Shown piece after piece: positions 1 to 11,600 of a DNA stretch of 64,000 nt (position 1 is its first letter; each line of letters starts with the position of its first letter). The stretch covers positions 12,834,342-12,898,341 of the forward strand of contig JAVLUZ010000157.1 in the NCBI GenBank assembly GCA_036768485.1, in the 5' to 3' direction. This DNA comes from Mermis nigrescens (lineage: Eukaryota > Nematoda > Enoplea > Mermithida > Mermithidae). Made by a program: the position numbers and the translations under genes. Below the pieces are notes generated by a model. That model worked only from the letters and a program-made list of their open reading frames with translations. It was not told where the DNA came from and did no database searches.

Positions 1-152
1 CTGCCCACCTATGAGTACTACTACTAGCACCCACGTTAATCTAAGTCCAAGCCTAGGCAACATGGAGAAAATTGAAAAAATCAATAACTGTTGCGATTAT
101 ACTTTCAACATACGCACAGAGCAGGGTTTTGATGCTTGTGAAAAGAAATAAG

Positions 153-394
153 CATAGGTGGGCAGCTCCAAAATTCTGGGGGGGGGGTTAAAAAATTTTT
201 AAAGGTCAAAAATGGTCTTAAAAGTGGTCGTATGGCAAAAAAAACACCATTTTTCGACGTTTCTCATCAAGCTCTATCCAATGGCATCAAAAAATTGCTA
301 AAAAAGCAAAAAAATTCTCTGGGGGGTATTTTGATTTCTGGGGGTTTTTCAACTTCTGGGGGTGCATACTCCCACAACCCCACGCCCATGTGTG
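153..394 (-). mobile_element. hAT-type miniature element, family A (copy 1)
   Basis: A 242-bp non-coding element flanked by a perfect 8-bp direct repeat GAAATAAG (145-152 and 395-402). Ends are CATAGGTGGGC and GCCCATGTGTG, near-inverted repeats. An 8-bp target duplication with short ends beginning CA is the signature of hAT transposons. The same body recurs about twenty times in the window, always with a C-rich (CCCCCAGAA) stretch near one end and a core containing GATGAGAAACGT. No transposase is encoded. Confidence 0.8.
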
Positions 395-615
395 GAAATA
401 AGTGAGTTGCCGTCTGCCAGTAGTAGTTGTACGTAGATACCGCGGGCAAACCCCCAAACCTACATTTATATGTGCTTAATGCATATCACCTATTTGATCT
501 CAGGTGTAAAAATTAGGGCATTCAGTTGGCTGCTTTACATCACCCACTCTTGTTTATTGCACTTCACAAACATCATTCTCCTGGGTCCAGGCGACCATAT
601 TTGCATATGTACACT

Positions 616-747
616 TTATCTTTATCTTTTTGGTTCCTTTATCTTGCAAATTATCTTTATCTCTATCTTTCTTTAATTTTTTATCTTTATCTTCTGAATT
701 TTAAAATTTCAACTTTATCTTTTATCTTGCAAAAAATCCTTATCTTT
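616..747 (+). repeat. imperfect (TTTATC)n low-complexity tract
   Basis: Degenerate repeats of CTTTATCTTTATC-type units, about 130 bp. The rest of 403-878 holds nothing else I can name. Confidence 0.6.
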
Positions 748-2428
748 TACAACACTAGTGCTGGCCGTGTAGTGGCCGCGAAACTGAGCAGCATTTTGAA
801 CCACACATGAGCGCGGGGTTTTGTACCCTTCCTTAAAATTTAAATCTGTCCGCAGATCACTGTAGACTAGGTGGGGGGCACCAAAATTCTTGAAGGGATG
901 CAATATTCTTTAAAGGTCAAAAAATAGCCTTGTATGGCAACGAAAACACCATTTTTCAACGTTTCTCATCGAGCACTATCCATTGGCATCAAAAAATTGC
1001 GAAAAAAACAAATGTTTTCAAAAATTGAATTCCGAAGGGGTTTTGGTTTATCGGGGACTACCCTGACGCCCGGGTGTGCCGTAAGCCCCCAGAATTCTAT
1101 TTTTAGTAACTCGGCGATTTACCCCATCCTGAACCCCCTGCTGCCCATGCATGATGGAACCCTCAGAATCAGTCGGTAATTGTTTTGAAGCATAAGTGGT
1201 ACTACAATAGTTTAGTACTAAACGTTTCCTATAGCCGACAGGCGAAATTGCGTCTGAGTTTGGATTGCTAAGTTCTAATTGAATACGGAAATCAGAAAAT
1301 GAATGACGTTAGACCGTTATCGATACATAGGTTGACAATAGTATGTGCTCTTCCAGCTCCAGAAATTTTTCGGAGTCAACCAGACATACATTTCAGGTCT
1401 TTAGACCATACATAAGCAGGAAACTTCTCTGGGTCTGGTTGGGTAGCATTGCAAAAAAATGTTAGTACTAAAAATGAATTGTGGTATCTAAGGTAACCTG
1501 CGGGGTTTCGCAACTTCTTGGGATGCATGCAGACGCCAACGTGTGGTCTTCTAGACCCTCAGAATGAAGGAGTTGGACATTTCCGTCAAAATTACTTGAC
1601 ATTTATCAGAAGCTGGAATAATTAAGTGCCTTTAACTCTATTTAAGCCGGAAATGCTATTGGCCGTGCTGTGCATCTATGGTATCAGCCATACGAGGGCG
1701 CGGGTTGTACCACAGAATGTTCGCATTTTCGCCAGTTTTACACCACCAGACCCCCAAAATTCAGTCGCTGCGCATGTATGGACTCACTAAACTATTATAC
1801 ACGTGGGTGTACATAGGGAAAGGGGTTCCGAAGGCATTATTGAGAGGGGTTTAACTTCCTCTAGAATGGCTATTGACCCCCTACACAATGGCTGCTGAAC
1901 CCCAAGAATTGTCGATTTTCTGAAAATAAATCACAGAAAGTTACCTTCTGGCTCAAGGTGTGAAATTTTCGGCACTTCGAGCCATATACTCATTTCTGTT
2001 TGATTCACTCGAATTTTTTGTTTTCTATCTATCGCCAGAAAAACCTTGACGTGTACCCTTCGTTTTTAGCCCAAAAAGAACATTTTTTAAAATTTTTCGG
2101 GATTGACCCCCAGGATTCTCATGTTGTACTTTTATGTTTAATTAGACCCCCTTCTAAGAATCCGTTAGAACCCCAGAGCTTGAATTTTCGGTGGAATTTT
2201 TGCGTGTTTTACACCATCCATTCCAGACCCACAGAATTTGGCTGCAGCCTATTGTCTGCTTCACATAACTTCGTGCATGAATTCTCAGAATTTTCAACGA
2301 CAGTAAGCCGACGATAATTATATATCAGATCAACGCTATAATCTCAATCTGTCAGCTTATTGTCAGGGATGGTTTTAAAATTTATGAACGAAGTTGTGTA
2401 AAACAGACTATATGTATGGCCTCAACCA

Positions 2429-2653
2429 CACACAGGCGTAGTGAGTATGCACCCCCAGAAATCAAAATACTCCCCCAGAATTCAATTTTCGAAATGTTGT
2501 TGTTTTTTCTCGCAATTTTTTGATGCCAATGGATAATGCTCGATGAAAAACGTTGAAAAATGGTGTTTTTTCGCCATACCACCATTTTTAAGGCCATTTT
2601 TGACTTTTGAAAAAAATCTTGCACCCCCGAGCTTTTGGTGCCGTTCACCTATG
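2429..2653 (+). mobile_element. hAT-type miniature element, family A
   Basis: Body typical of the family, starting CACACAGGCG and ending at CACCTATG. It abuts the next copy at 2662, with only the 8-bp GATGTACC between them. No clear target duplication of its own. Confidence 0.6.
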
Positions 2654-2661
2654 GATGTACC

Positions 2662-2889
2662 CATACCTGGGCGTGGGGGCACCCCGCAGAAATCAAAATA
2701 CCCCCATCCCCAGAATTCAATTTTTTGAAATTTCTTTTTGTTTTTTCGCAATTTTTGATGCCAATGCATAGTGCTCGATGAGAAACGTTGAAAAATTGTG
2801 TTTTTTTCGCTAAACCACCATTTTTAAGGCCATCTTTTGACTTTTGAAAAAAATCTTGCGCCCTCGAGCTTTGGTGCCGCCCATCTATG
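2662..2889 (+). mobile_element. hAT-type miniature element, family A
   Basis: Starts CATACCTGGGCG and ends GCCCATCTATG. Flanking 8-mers are GATGTACC (2654-2661) and GTTGCACC (2890-2897), a 6/8 match. Confidence 0.7.
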
Positions 2890-3986
2890 GTTGCACCCCC
2901 ATACTTCTATTTTTAGTAACATTTTTAGCAATTTTCCCATCCTGCCCCCTAAGAATTTCCTTGCTGCCAGAATACCATGGACCCCCATAAAGCCGATAAA
3001 CTCACAGAATTGAACTTTTCTTGCTATTTTTGGCAATTTCGCCCCATTGGACGGACTCCCCTAGAGTTTGGCTGCTGCCCATGTAGGTAAGGTCTCAACC
3101 AGCAGACTACCATACTGATTACTACACATTTAGTCCTGTACGAAATGAGATCATTGTTGGTTTATTCACAAGCACCTGGCACACCTAAGTCAATATCAAA
3201 ACAAATCCTACTTAATTACAAAAAGGTTCATCAAATTCAATAAATGCTGTAATGACAGATGCACAGCACATGTGATCTGGAAGGTGTCATGCTAGGACCA
3301 GCTGCAGGGGAGCAATGCCTCAAAATTTCCCTCCGAGGATGAATGCAACGTACGGAGGTGAGAAAGCTAAAATAGCACAAAGGCTGAACTAAAATAATGT
3401 CGAGGGTCAGGCCCGTATCCAGGATTTGAACAAGGGTGACGAGACGATCACTCATGGGTGTGGGAAGGGGTTAACCCCCAGAATCCGAGTAGCCAGCTAA
3501 AAATAGATAAAATCCAAGAATTGAATCTTTAGCACGTTTTTTGGGATTTTCGACACAACTCAGACTTCCGGAATTTGGCTGCTGCCTATGCATGGTGACG
3601 ATTACACTTTGTCATGGGGAGGGGTCTGGCTTGTCCCACAAAATCGAATTTCTGGCACTGTTTTTGGCGTTTTGGCGCCATCAGGTCCCCTCAGAATTTT
3701 GTTGCTGCCCATAGTCTGCTGGACCCACAGAATCTGAAAGACCCCAAAAACGACAGACCCCTAGAATAAAATTGTTATCATTTTTGGCAATTCGGTCCCA
3801 TCGGACCCCCCAGAATTTTGTTGCTGCCCACGTATGGTGGCAATTTCAAGAAACATTGGCTTGTATTACCGAGACTATGTACGTTAGGATAATAAAAGCA
3901 AAAACTACATTTCTCAACTTTTTCCAACCTGCGAGCACAAAATTCAAACTTTTTAAAAAAGAAAAATTTTCCTTTCATAGTACGAG

Positions 3987-4225
3987 CATAGGTGGGCAGT
4001 ACCGAAATTCTATGGGCGCAAGATTTTTTAAAGGCCAAAAAACAGTCTCAAAAGTAGTGGTATGGTATGGCGAAAAAACACCATTTTTCAACGTTTCTCA
4101 CCAAGCAAAATTCATTGGCATCAAAAAATTGCGAAAAAACAAACGGAATTTTCAAAAATTGAATTCTGTGGGGTATTTGGCCTGCTAGGGGTGCATACCC
4201 CTAACCTTCCCCACGCCCATGTGTG
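3987..4225 (-). mobile_element. hAT-type miniature element, family A
   Basis: Starts CATAGGTGGGC and ends GCCCATGTGTG. Flanked by AGTACGAG (3979-3986) and AATACGAG (4226-4233), a 7/8 match, as expected for an old hAT target duplication. Confidence 0.8.
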
Positions 4226-5893
4226 AATACGAGTAAGTGTCGGTTTAGGTGAAAATTGCTCGATGCAAAATTACGGAAAACTCACATAGCACGATGCGCA
4301 GAAAAATTCTTAGTTTTCTAGAAAGGTTGAGACATTTTCACCTTTCAGTGCGTTACCTTTTAACACGATTTTTCACAGGTGAAAAAATGGTGGTATGGCA
4401 AAAAACACCATTTTTCAACGTTTCTCATCGAGCACTATCCATTGGCATCAAAAAATTGCGAAAAAACAAATGTTTTCAAAAATTGAATTCCGAAGGGGGT
4501 TTTGGTTTATCAGGGACTACCCTGACGCCCGGGTGTGCCGTAAGCCCCCAGAATTCTATTTTTAGTAACTCGGCGATTTACCCCATCCTGAACCCCCTGC
4601 TGCCCATGCATGATGGAACCCTCAGAATCAGTCGGTAATTGTTTTGAAGCATAAGTGGTACTACAATAGTTTAGTACTAAACGTTTCCTATAGCCGACAG
4701 GCGAAATTGCGTCTGAGTTTGGATTGCTAAGTTCTAATTGAATACGGAAATCAGAAAATGAATGACGTTAGACCGTTATCGATACATAGGTTGACAATAG
4801 TATGTGCTCTTCCAACTCCAGAAATTTTTCGGAGTCAACCAGACATACATTTCAGGTCTTTAGACCATACATAAGCAGGAAACTTCTCTGGGTCTGGTTG
4901 GGTAGCATTGCAAAAAAATGTTAGTACTAAAAATGAATTGTGGTATCTAAGGTAACCTGCGGGGTTTCGCAGCTTCTTGGGATGCATGCAGACGCCAACG
5001 TGTGGTCTTCTAGACCCTCAGAATGAAGGAGTTGGACATTTCCGTCAAAATTACTTGACATTTATCAGAAGCTGGAATAATTAAGTGCCTTTAACTCTAT
5101 TTAAGCCGGAAATGCTATTGGCCGTGCTGTGCATCTATGGTATCAGCCATACGAGGGCGCGGGTTGTACCACAGAATGTTCGCATTTTCGCCAGTTTTAC
5201 ACCACCAGACCCCCAAAAATTCAGTCGCTGCGCATGTATGGACTCACTAAACTATTATACACGTGGGTGTACATAGGGAAGAGGGGTTCCGAAGGCATTA
5301 TTGGAGAGGGGTTTAACTTCCTCTAGAATGGCTATTGACCCCCTACACAATGGCTGCTGAACCCCAAGAATTGTCGATTTTTCTGAAAATAAATCACAGA
5401 AAGTTACCTTCTGGCTCAAGGTGTGAAATTTTCGGCACTTCGAGCCATATACTCATTTCTGTTTGATTCACTCGAATTTTTTGTTTTCTATCTATCGCCA
5501 GAAAAACCTTGACGTGTACCCTTCGTTTTTTAGCCCACAAAAGAACATTTTTTAAAATTTTTCGGGATTGACCCCCAGGATTCTCATGTTGTACTTTTAT
5601 GTTTAATTAGACCCCCTTCTAAGAATCCGTTAGAACCCCAGACTTGAATTTTCGGTGGAATTTTTGCGTGTTTTACACCATCCATTCCAGACCCACAGAA
5701 TTTGGCTGCAGCTCTATTGTCTGCTTCACATAACTTCGTGCATGAATTCTCAGAATTTTCAACGACAGTAAGCCGACGATAATTATATATCAGATCAACG
5801 CTATAATCTCAATCTGTCAGCTTATTGTCAGGGATGGTTTTAAAATTTATGAACGAAGTTGTGTAAAACAGACTATATGTATGGCCTCAACCA

Positions 5894-6116
5894 CACACAG
5901 GCGTAGTGAGTATGCACCCCCAGAAATCAAAATACTCCCCCAGAATTCAATTTTCGAAATGTTGTTGTTTTTTCTCGCAATTTTTTGATGCCAATGGATA
6001 ATGCTCGATGAAAAACGTTGAAAAATGGTGTTTTTTCGCTATACCACCATTTTTAAGGCCATTTTTGACTTTTGAAAAAAATCTTGCACCCCGAGCTTTG
6101 GTGCCGTTCACCTATG
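5894..6116 (+). mobile_element. hAT-type miniature element, family A (duplicate of 2429-2653)
   Basis: Same insertion as at 2429-2653, carried along by the tandem duplication. Confidence 0.6.
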
Positions 6117-6124
6117 GATGTACC

Positions 6125-6350
6125 CATACCTGGGCGTGGGGGGCACCCCGCAGAAATCAAAATACCCCCATCCCCAGAATTCAATTTTTGAAATTTCTTT
6201 TGTTTTTTCGCAATTTTTGATGCCAATGCATAGTGCTCGATGAGAAACGTTGAAAAATTGTGTTTTTTCGCTAAACCACCATTTTTAAGGCCATCTTTTG
6301 ACTTTTGAAAAAAATCTTGCACCCCCGAGCTTTGGTGCCGCCCATCTATG
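6125..6350 (+). mobile_element. hAT-type miniature element, family A (duplicate of 2662-2889)
   Basis: Same insertion as at 2662-2889, with the same flanks GATGTACC (6117-6124) and GTTGCACC (6351-6358). Confidence 0.7.
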
Positions 6351-7420
6351 GTTGCACCCCCATACTTCTATTTTTAGTAACATTTTTAGCAATTTTCCCA
6401 TCCTGCCCCCCTAAGAATTTCCTTGCTGCCAGAATACCGTAGACCCCTAATAGCCGATAAACTCACAGAATTGAACTTTTGCTATTTTTGATTCGCCCCA
6501 TTGACGGACTCCCCGAGTTTGGCTGCTGCCCATGGAGTGAAGGTCTCAACCAGTATGAACTACCATACTGATTACTACAATGTCCTGTACGAAATGAGAT
6601 CGCTGTTGGTTTATTCACAAGCACTCTAGCACACCTAAGTCATTAAGACAAATCTACTTAATTACAAAAAGGTTCATCAAATTCAATAAATGCTGTAATG
6701 ACAGATGCACAGCACATGTGATCCTGGAAGGTGTCGTACTAGGACCAGCTGCGGGGGAGCAATGCCTCAAAATTTCCCTTCCGAGGATGAATGCAACGTA
6801 CGGAGGTGAGAAAGCTAAAATAGCACAAAGGCTGAACTAAATAATGTCGAGGGTCAAGCCCGTATCCAGGATTTGAACAAGGTGACGAGACGATCACTCA
6901 CTGGGTGTGGGAAGGGGTTAACCCCCAGAATCCGGTAGCCAGCTAAAAATAGATAAAATCCAAGAATTGAATCTTTAGCACGTTTTTGGGATTTCGACAC
7001 AACTCAGACTTCCGGAATTTGGCTGCTGCCTATGCATGGTGACGATTACACTTTGTCATGGGAGGGGTCTGGCTGTCCACAAATCGAATTTCTGGCACTG
7101 TTTTTGGCGTTGCGCCATCAGGTCCCCTCAGAATTTTGTTGCTGCCCATAGTCTGCTGGACCCACAGAATCTGAACGACCCCAAAAACGACAGACCCCTA
7201 GAATAAAATTGTTATCATTTTTGGCAATTCGGTCCCATCGGACCCCCCAGAATTTTGTTGCTGCCCACGTGTGGTGGCAATTTCAAGATACATTGGCTTG
7301 TATTACCGAGACTATGTACGTTAGGATAATAAAAGCAAAAACTACATTTCAACTTTTTCCAACCTGCGAGCATAAAATTCAAACTTTTTAAAAAAGAAAA
7401 TTTTCCTTTCATAGTACGAG

Positions 7421-7660
7421 CATAGGTGGGCAGTACCGAAATTCTATGGGCGCAAGATTTTTTAAAGGCCAAAAAACAGTCTCAAAAATAGTGGTATGGT
7501 ATGGCGAAAAAACACCATTTTTCAACGTTTCTCACCAAGCAAAATTCATTGGCATCAAAAAATTGCGAAAAAAACAAACGGAATTTTCAAAAATTGAATT
7601 CTGTGGGTATTTGGCCTGCTGAGGGTGCATACCCCCTAAACTTCCCCACGCCCATGTGTG
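7421..7660 (-). mobile_element. hAT-type miniature element, family A (duplicate of 3987-4225)
   Basis: Flanked by AGTACGAG (7413-7420) and AATACGAG (7661-7668), identical to the copy-1 insertion. Confidence 0.8.
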
Positions 7661-7810
7661 AATACGAGTAAGTGTCGGTTTAGGTGAAAATTGCTCGATG
7701 CAAAATTACGGAAAACTCACATAGCACGATGCGCAGAAAAATTTTAGTTTTCTAGAAAGGTTAGACATTTTCACCTTTCAGTGCGTTACCTTTTAACACG
7801 ATTTTTCATA

Positions 7811-7998
7811 GGTGAAAAAATGGTGGTATGGCAAAAAGCACCATTTTTCAACGTTTCTCATCCAGCACTATCCATTGGCATTAAAAATTGCGAAAAAGCA
7901 AAAAATTTTCAAAATTTGAATTCTGGGGGTTATTTTCGTTTCTGGAGGATGGGTTATTCAGCCTTCTGAAAGTGCATACCTCCCACGCCCATGTGCGG
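7811..7998 (-). mobile_element. internally deleted family A element at the end of the tandem duplication
   Basis: Begins CATAGGTG and jumps directly to the internal AAAAAATGGTGGTATGG motif, so about 60 bp of the usual left part is missing. It ends near ACGCCCATGTG. It marks the right boundary of the duplicated block. Confidence 0.55.
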
Positions 7999-8056
7999 TC
8001 AGCACAAGTTTTTCGTGTTTTAGCGCTTATTTATGTTATTAGATTGAGCTTGCTAA

Positions 8057-8401
8057 CCCGGTTTTTATTTGTGAGGCAAAGATTTTTTCCGGTGTACAAA
8101 GACTTTTCGGGACCGTCTTACGCATGTACAAAGATTTTTGGGAAGACAACAACTGTAAAAAAGTCTAAGACCCCAAAAATTTCCAGCGCGTCACGCCGGA
8201 ATGAGTATATAATTGTTTGCTCTATATCTCTTTCTAATGACAGAAATTGCATTTAGAAAGCAAAAAATGCGAAAATTTTGGCTCCGCGCCGTTTTGAACC
8301 ATATAATATCACCCGAAAATTTATATATATGTACAAAATGTACAACTACTTTTGGAGACCATCTTTGTACATGTACATCAGGGAACTCGTAAAAAACACT
8401 G
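8057..8401. mobile_element. hAT-type miniature element, family B
   Basis: A 345-bp element flanked by CTTGCTAA (8049-8056) and CTTGGTAA (8402-8409), a 7/8 match. It ends AAAAAACACTG, the inverted counterpart of the family B start CAGTGTTTTYTTGTAC seen at 20243 and 31966. The inside carries the family motif TTTGTACATGTACAAAGA and no coding sequence. Confidence 0.75.
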
Positions 8402-8673
8402 CTTGGTAACACCTCTAAAAATTAGGTTTTCTGTCTCTTTTTTAACCCATTTTTAAGCTCTGGAAATTCTTTAAGCATTTAGACCCCTGAAGAATTTCGG
8501 CCCTGCCATGGTTAAGAACAGAAATTCAAAAAAAAATCATTGCTACCCATTGTGTGAATTTTGGGCAGAGGTTCTAGCTTAGACACCAAAGAGAATCCAT
8601 TCGTTCTCGAACGAATAAGGTCATTGCAGAAACTGAAACCGGAGCGACAATATTGAAAGAGTTCAATTCACAG

Positions 8674-11600
8674 TCATACGGGTGCTCTGTTTATAATTTT
8701 TGTATCCAGCATTTTTTTGCCGCACATTGCACAAATTCCTTTCTTGTAAGCGCATCCTTGACAATAATGAGAGCCAGCTTGATGCACGATACTTCGACAA
8801 ATTTTGCACCGTTTGAATTCATTTTTGGTACGGCGAAAACCTACAAAAATGTCACTAACAATCAGTGTCTTTACAGTGAGATTACGGATGATTTTCAAGA
8901 AATTTCTAACAGCAGTAATTTTTTCTTCACTGAGAGCTGATAGCCTACGGTTACTGCACGACTATATTATATTGATGTATGATACCAATACATACAGGGG
9001 ACGAAGGATCACTCCCACCACACGTGAGCAGCAGAAAATTCTGGGGCTCAGGATGGGTAAAATTGCCGAAAAATGTTACTAAAAATAGAATGATGGTGAA
9101 AATTTTGTCCAGAAATTTTCAATTTGTTTCATACAAGTATAAAAAACTATCAATCAAAATATGTAAACGACTGATTTTTGTCATCCAGTCCATGAACAAT
9201 TTATTAACTTTTTTCTATGCAAGCCAAGCAATCTTCGTGCTTTGCAAAGATAAATTACAGAAAATTAATAATTTGACGCAAAGCGCCGGAAAAATATGAC
9301 AGTCTTCATAATTCGAGCGGTTTAGAAGACAAACTATTTATAAAAGAACAACAAATTTTGCATTTACTAGCTCAAAAAATACGCCAAAACCTATTTTGTA
9401 AGACTCTTAAAGGCACCTGAAGAATTTTAACTTCTCCTTTGAGGACCCTTGAGAGAAACAACACGTTTTGTAGAGGACAGTCCCCCGTCTTCCTGGATAC
9501 GGGACAACATAATATTTATTTTGGCTGCAAAAGTGACTAATAGTCTAGAAAAAATTGAACCAGGAAGCAGAGAGCAGATTCTACACAGAATGGAATGGGC
9601 TGGTCCACACCTAGGCGTGCGGAGGTTTGGAGGTATGCACCCCCCGAGAAACCAAAATACCTCCTCAGAATACAATTTTTGAAATTTTTTGGTTTTTTTC
9701 GCAATTTTTTGATGCTAATGGATAGTGCTCGATGAGAAACGTTAAAAATGGTGCTTTTTCGCCATATGGCCTTAAAAATGGTGGTATGGCAAAAAAACAC
9801 ACCATTTTTCGACGTTTCTCATCGAGCACTATTCATTGGCATCAACAAATTGCGAAAAAAACGAAAAAATTTTCAAAAATTGAATTCTGGGGGTATTTTG
9901 GTTTTCGGGGGGGAGAGCCTACCCCCAACGCCCAGCCGTGTACATATCCAGGCACGTAGCTGTGGGGGGACTAAAATTCAGAAAAAACCGGGAAAATAGA
10001 ACTTTTCACACGTTATTTTGTGCTATTTTCGGCTTGGACCCCCAAAATTATTGTTGGTCCACCCAAAATAGGAGGGCCAGCTACGTGCCTGCTACATATC
10101 ACCATATTTAAGGCAATTTTTTGACCTTTGAAAAATCTTGCACCCCAAAATTTTGATGCCGCCCATATGTGGGCAGCACCCAAAATTCTGGGGAAGGGTG
10201 CAAGAATTTTCAAAGTTAAAAAAATGGCCTTAAAAATGGTGGTATGACGAAAAACACCATTTCTTGAAGTTTTCATCGAGCACTATCCATTAGCATCAAA
10301 AAATTGCGAAAAAGCAAAAAAATTTCAAAAATTGAATTCTGGGGGTATTTTGGTCTCTCGGGGGGGGGGGGTGGGTTAACCCCCACGCCCTGGTGTGGTG
10401 TCGCCCGCCTATGGGCTGGTCTTCTCGAGGCCCAAAAAAGTGAAATTTAATTCCCTTGATTAGATAGGCTAATACGATAAAAATCAAATAATTACAAGAC
10501 TATTTAAAAGGCGTCATTCATAATTAATTATTGCTGAAAATCACAAAGTAAGATTTATTATGTATTTATGTATATATTATTATTATTATTATTTATTATT
10601 ACGCATTTATTATGTACAAACTAGTGCTATTTAAGCGTGTACAACATGCTTTAGGCGATTTAGCCCTATAAAGCTAAAAAGTATCTAGGTATATGTGTTT
10701 CACAAATCCATAGACAATAAGCTGGAATAGCAAAACATTTTGAAATGTTGCTAGAGTGTTGACATATAACTTCTATAATAAAGTGAAAATGCAAACTTTT
10801 CGCTTAATCATACAGAAATACGTACGTCTCATTCCCTATAAAAGACAATAAGAGTTCCAGCATACGTGTACAACGATCCACATCTAGGAGAAAGTAAGAC
10901 AAGTTTCCTCAGGGAAGGGGTTAATGAACAAAGCGCTTTATTTTATGAAAAATTTTCATTGTAGCGATTTTTCTTGCATATTGCTTCTGCAGAACGCAGT
11001 CTTAAACAGCTGACGACGACTGCTTCACGACTTTCGTAAAAATACTTCTTAATTATGGGGGGATTTCGCATTCCGGCTATTTATACGGAAATGGCTCATA
11101 TGTAAATAGTGAGCTTGTTTATATTACTTGATTTTTTAGATATTTTTGCCGCTATCTACTCTTTCTTCACTTAAGCGAAGGATAAGCCATAAAAGCGTTT
11201 GCGAATAGTTTTCTTAACTTCAGACATACATACTTATATTTGCATCAAAACAAAGGACGGAATGAGTTATATCATCCATTATGCATTTAATAGAAAAAGA
11301 AGGGGTCTGCCTGCACGAATTGCATAACTAATATGTCGTAGGGGTGTGCCAGGCACCCGAACCCACAAAAACCGATCTTTTCGGTTAACCACAAACCCGA
11401 ACGCGTCAGCATTTCAAACTCGAATCCGGTCCGGACCCCAAAGTTTTGCTTTAGTTTTACAATTTTTGAATTTAGCTGAGAGCACACCTGGGCGTGGGTT
11501 TGGGGGGGGTATCACCCCCAGAAACCAAAATACCCCCCCAGAAATCAAAATACCCCCCCAGAATTCAATTTTTGAAAATTTTTTTCGTTTTTTTCGCAAT

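Larger units (their letters stand above)
934..4394. repeat. tandem duplication, copy 1 (about 3.46 kb)
   Basis: This segment is repeated directly at 4395-7826, starting at ATGGCAACGAAAACACC and running through the same ordered landmarks (for example the shared 1013/4471, 2368/5834 and 3750/7190 positions). Both junctions and the far end lie inside family A miniature elements, which suggests unequal recombination between them. No convincing gene lies in it; its ORFs are short and built from transposon sequence. Confidence 0.9.
4395..7826. repeat. tandem duplication, copy 2 (about 3.43 kb)
   Basis: Direct repeat of 934-4394. Most differences from copy 1 are single-base or short indels in homopolymer runs. 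They are especially dense at about 6480-7110, where copy 2 repeatedly lacks bases present in copy 1. Both copies carry the same three internal family A elements, so those insertions predate the duplication. Confidence 0.9.

Noticed and set aside
4249..4638. 129-codon ORF across the duplication junction
   Set aside because: Composed of miniature transposon sequence, and the equivalent frame is different in copy 1.
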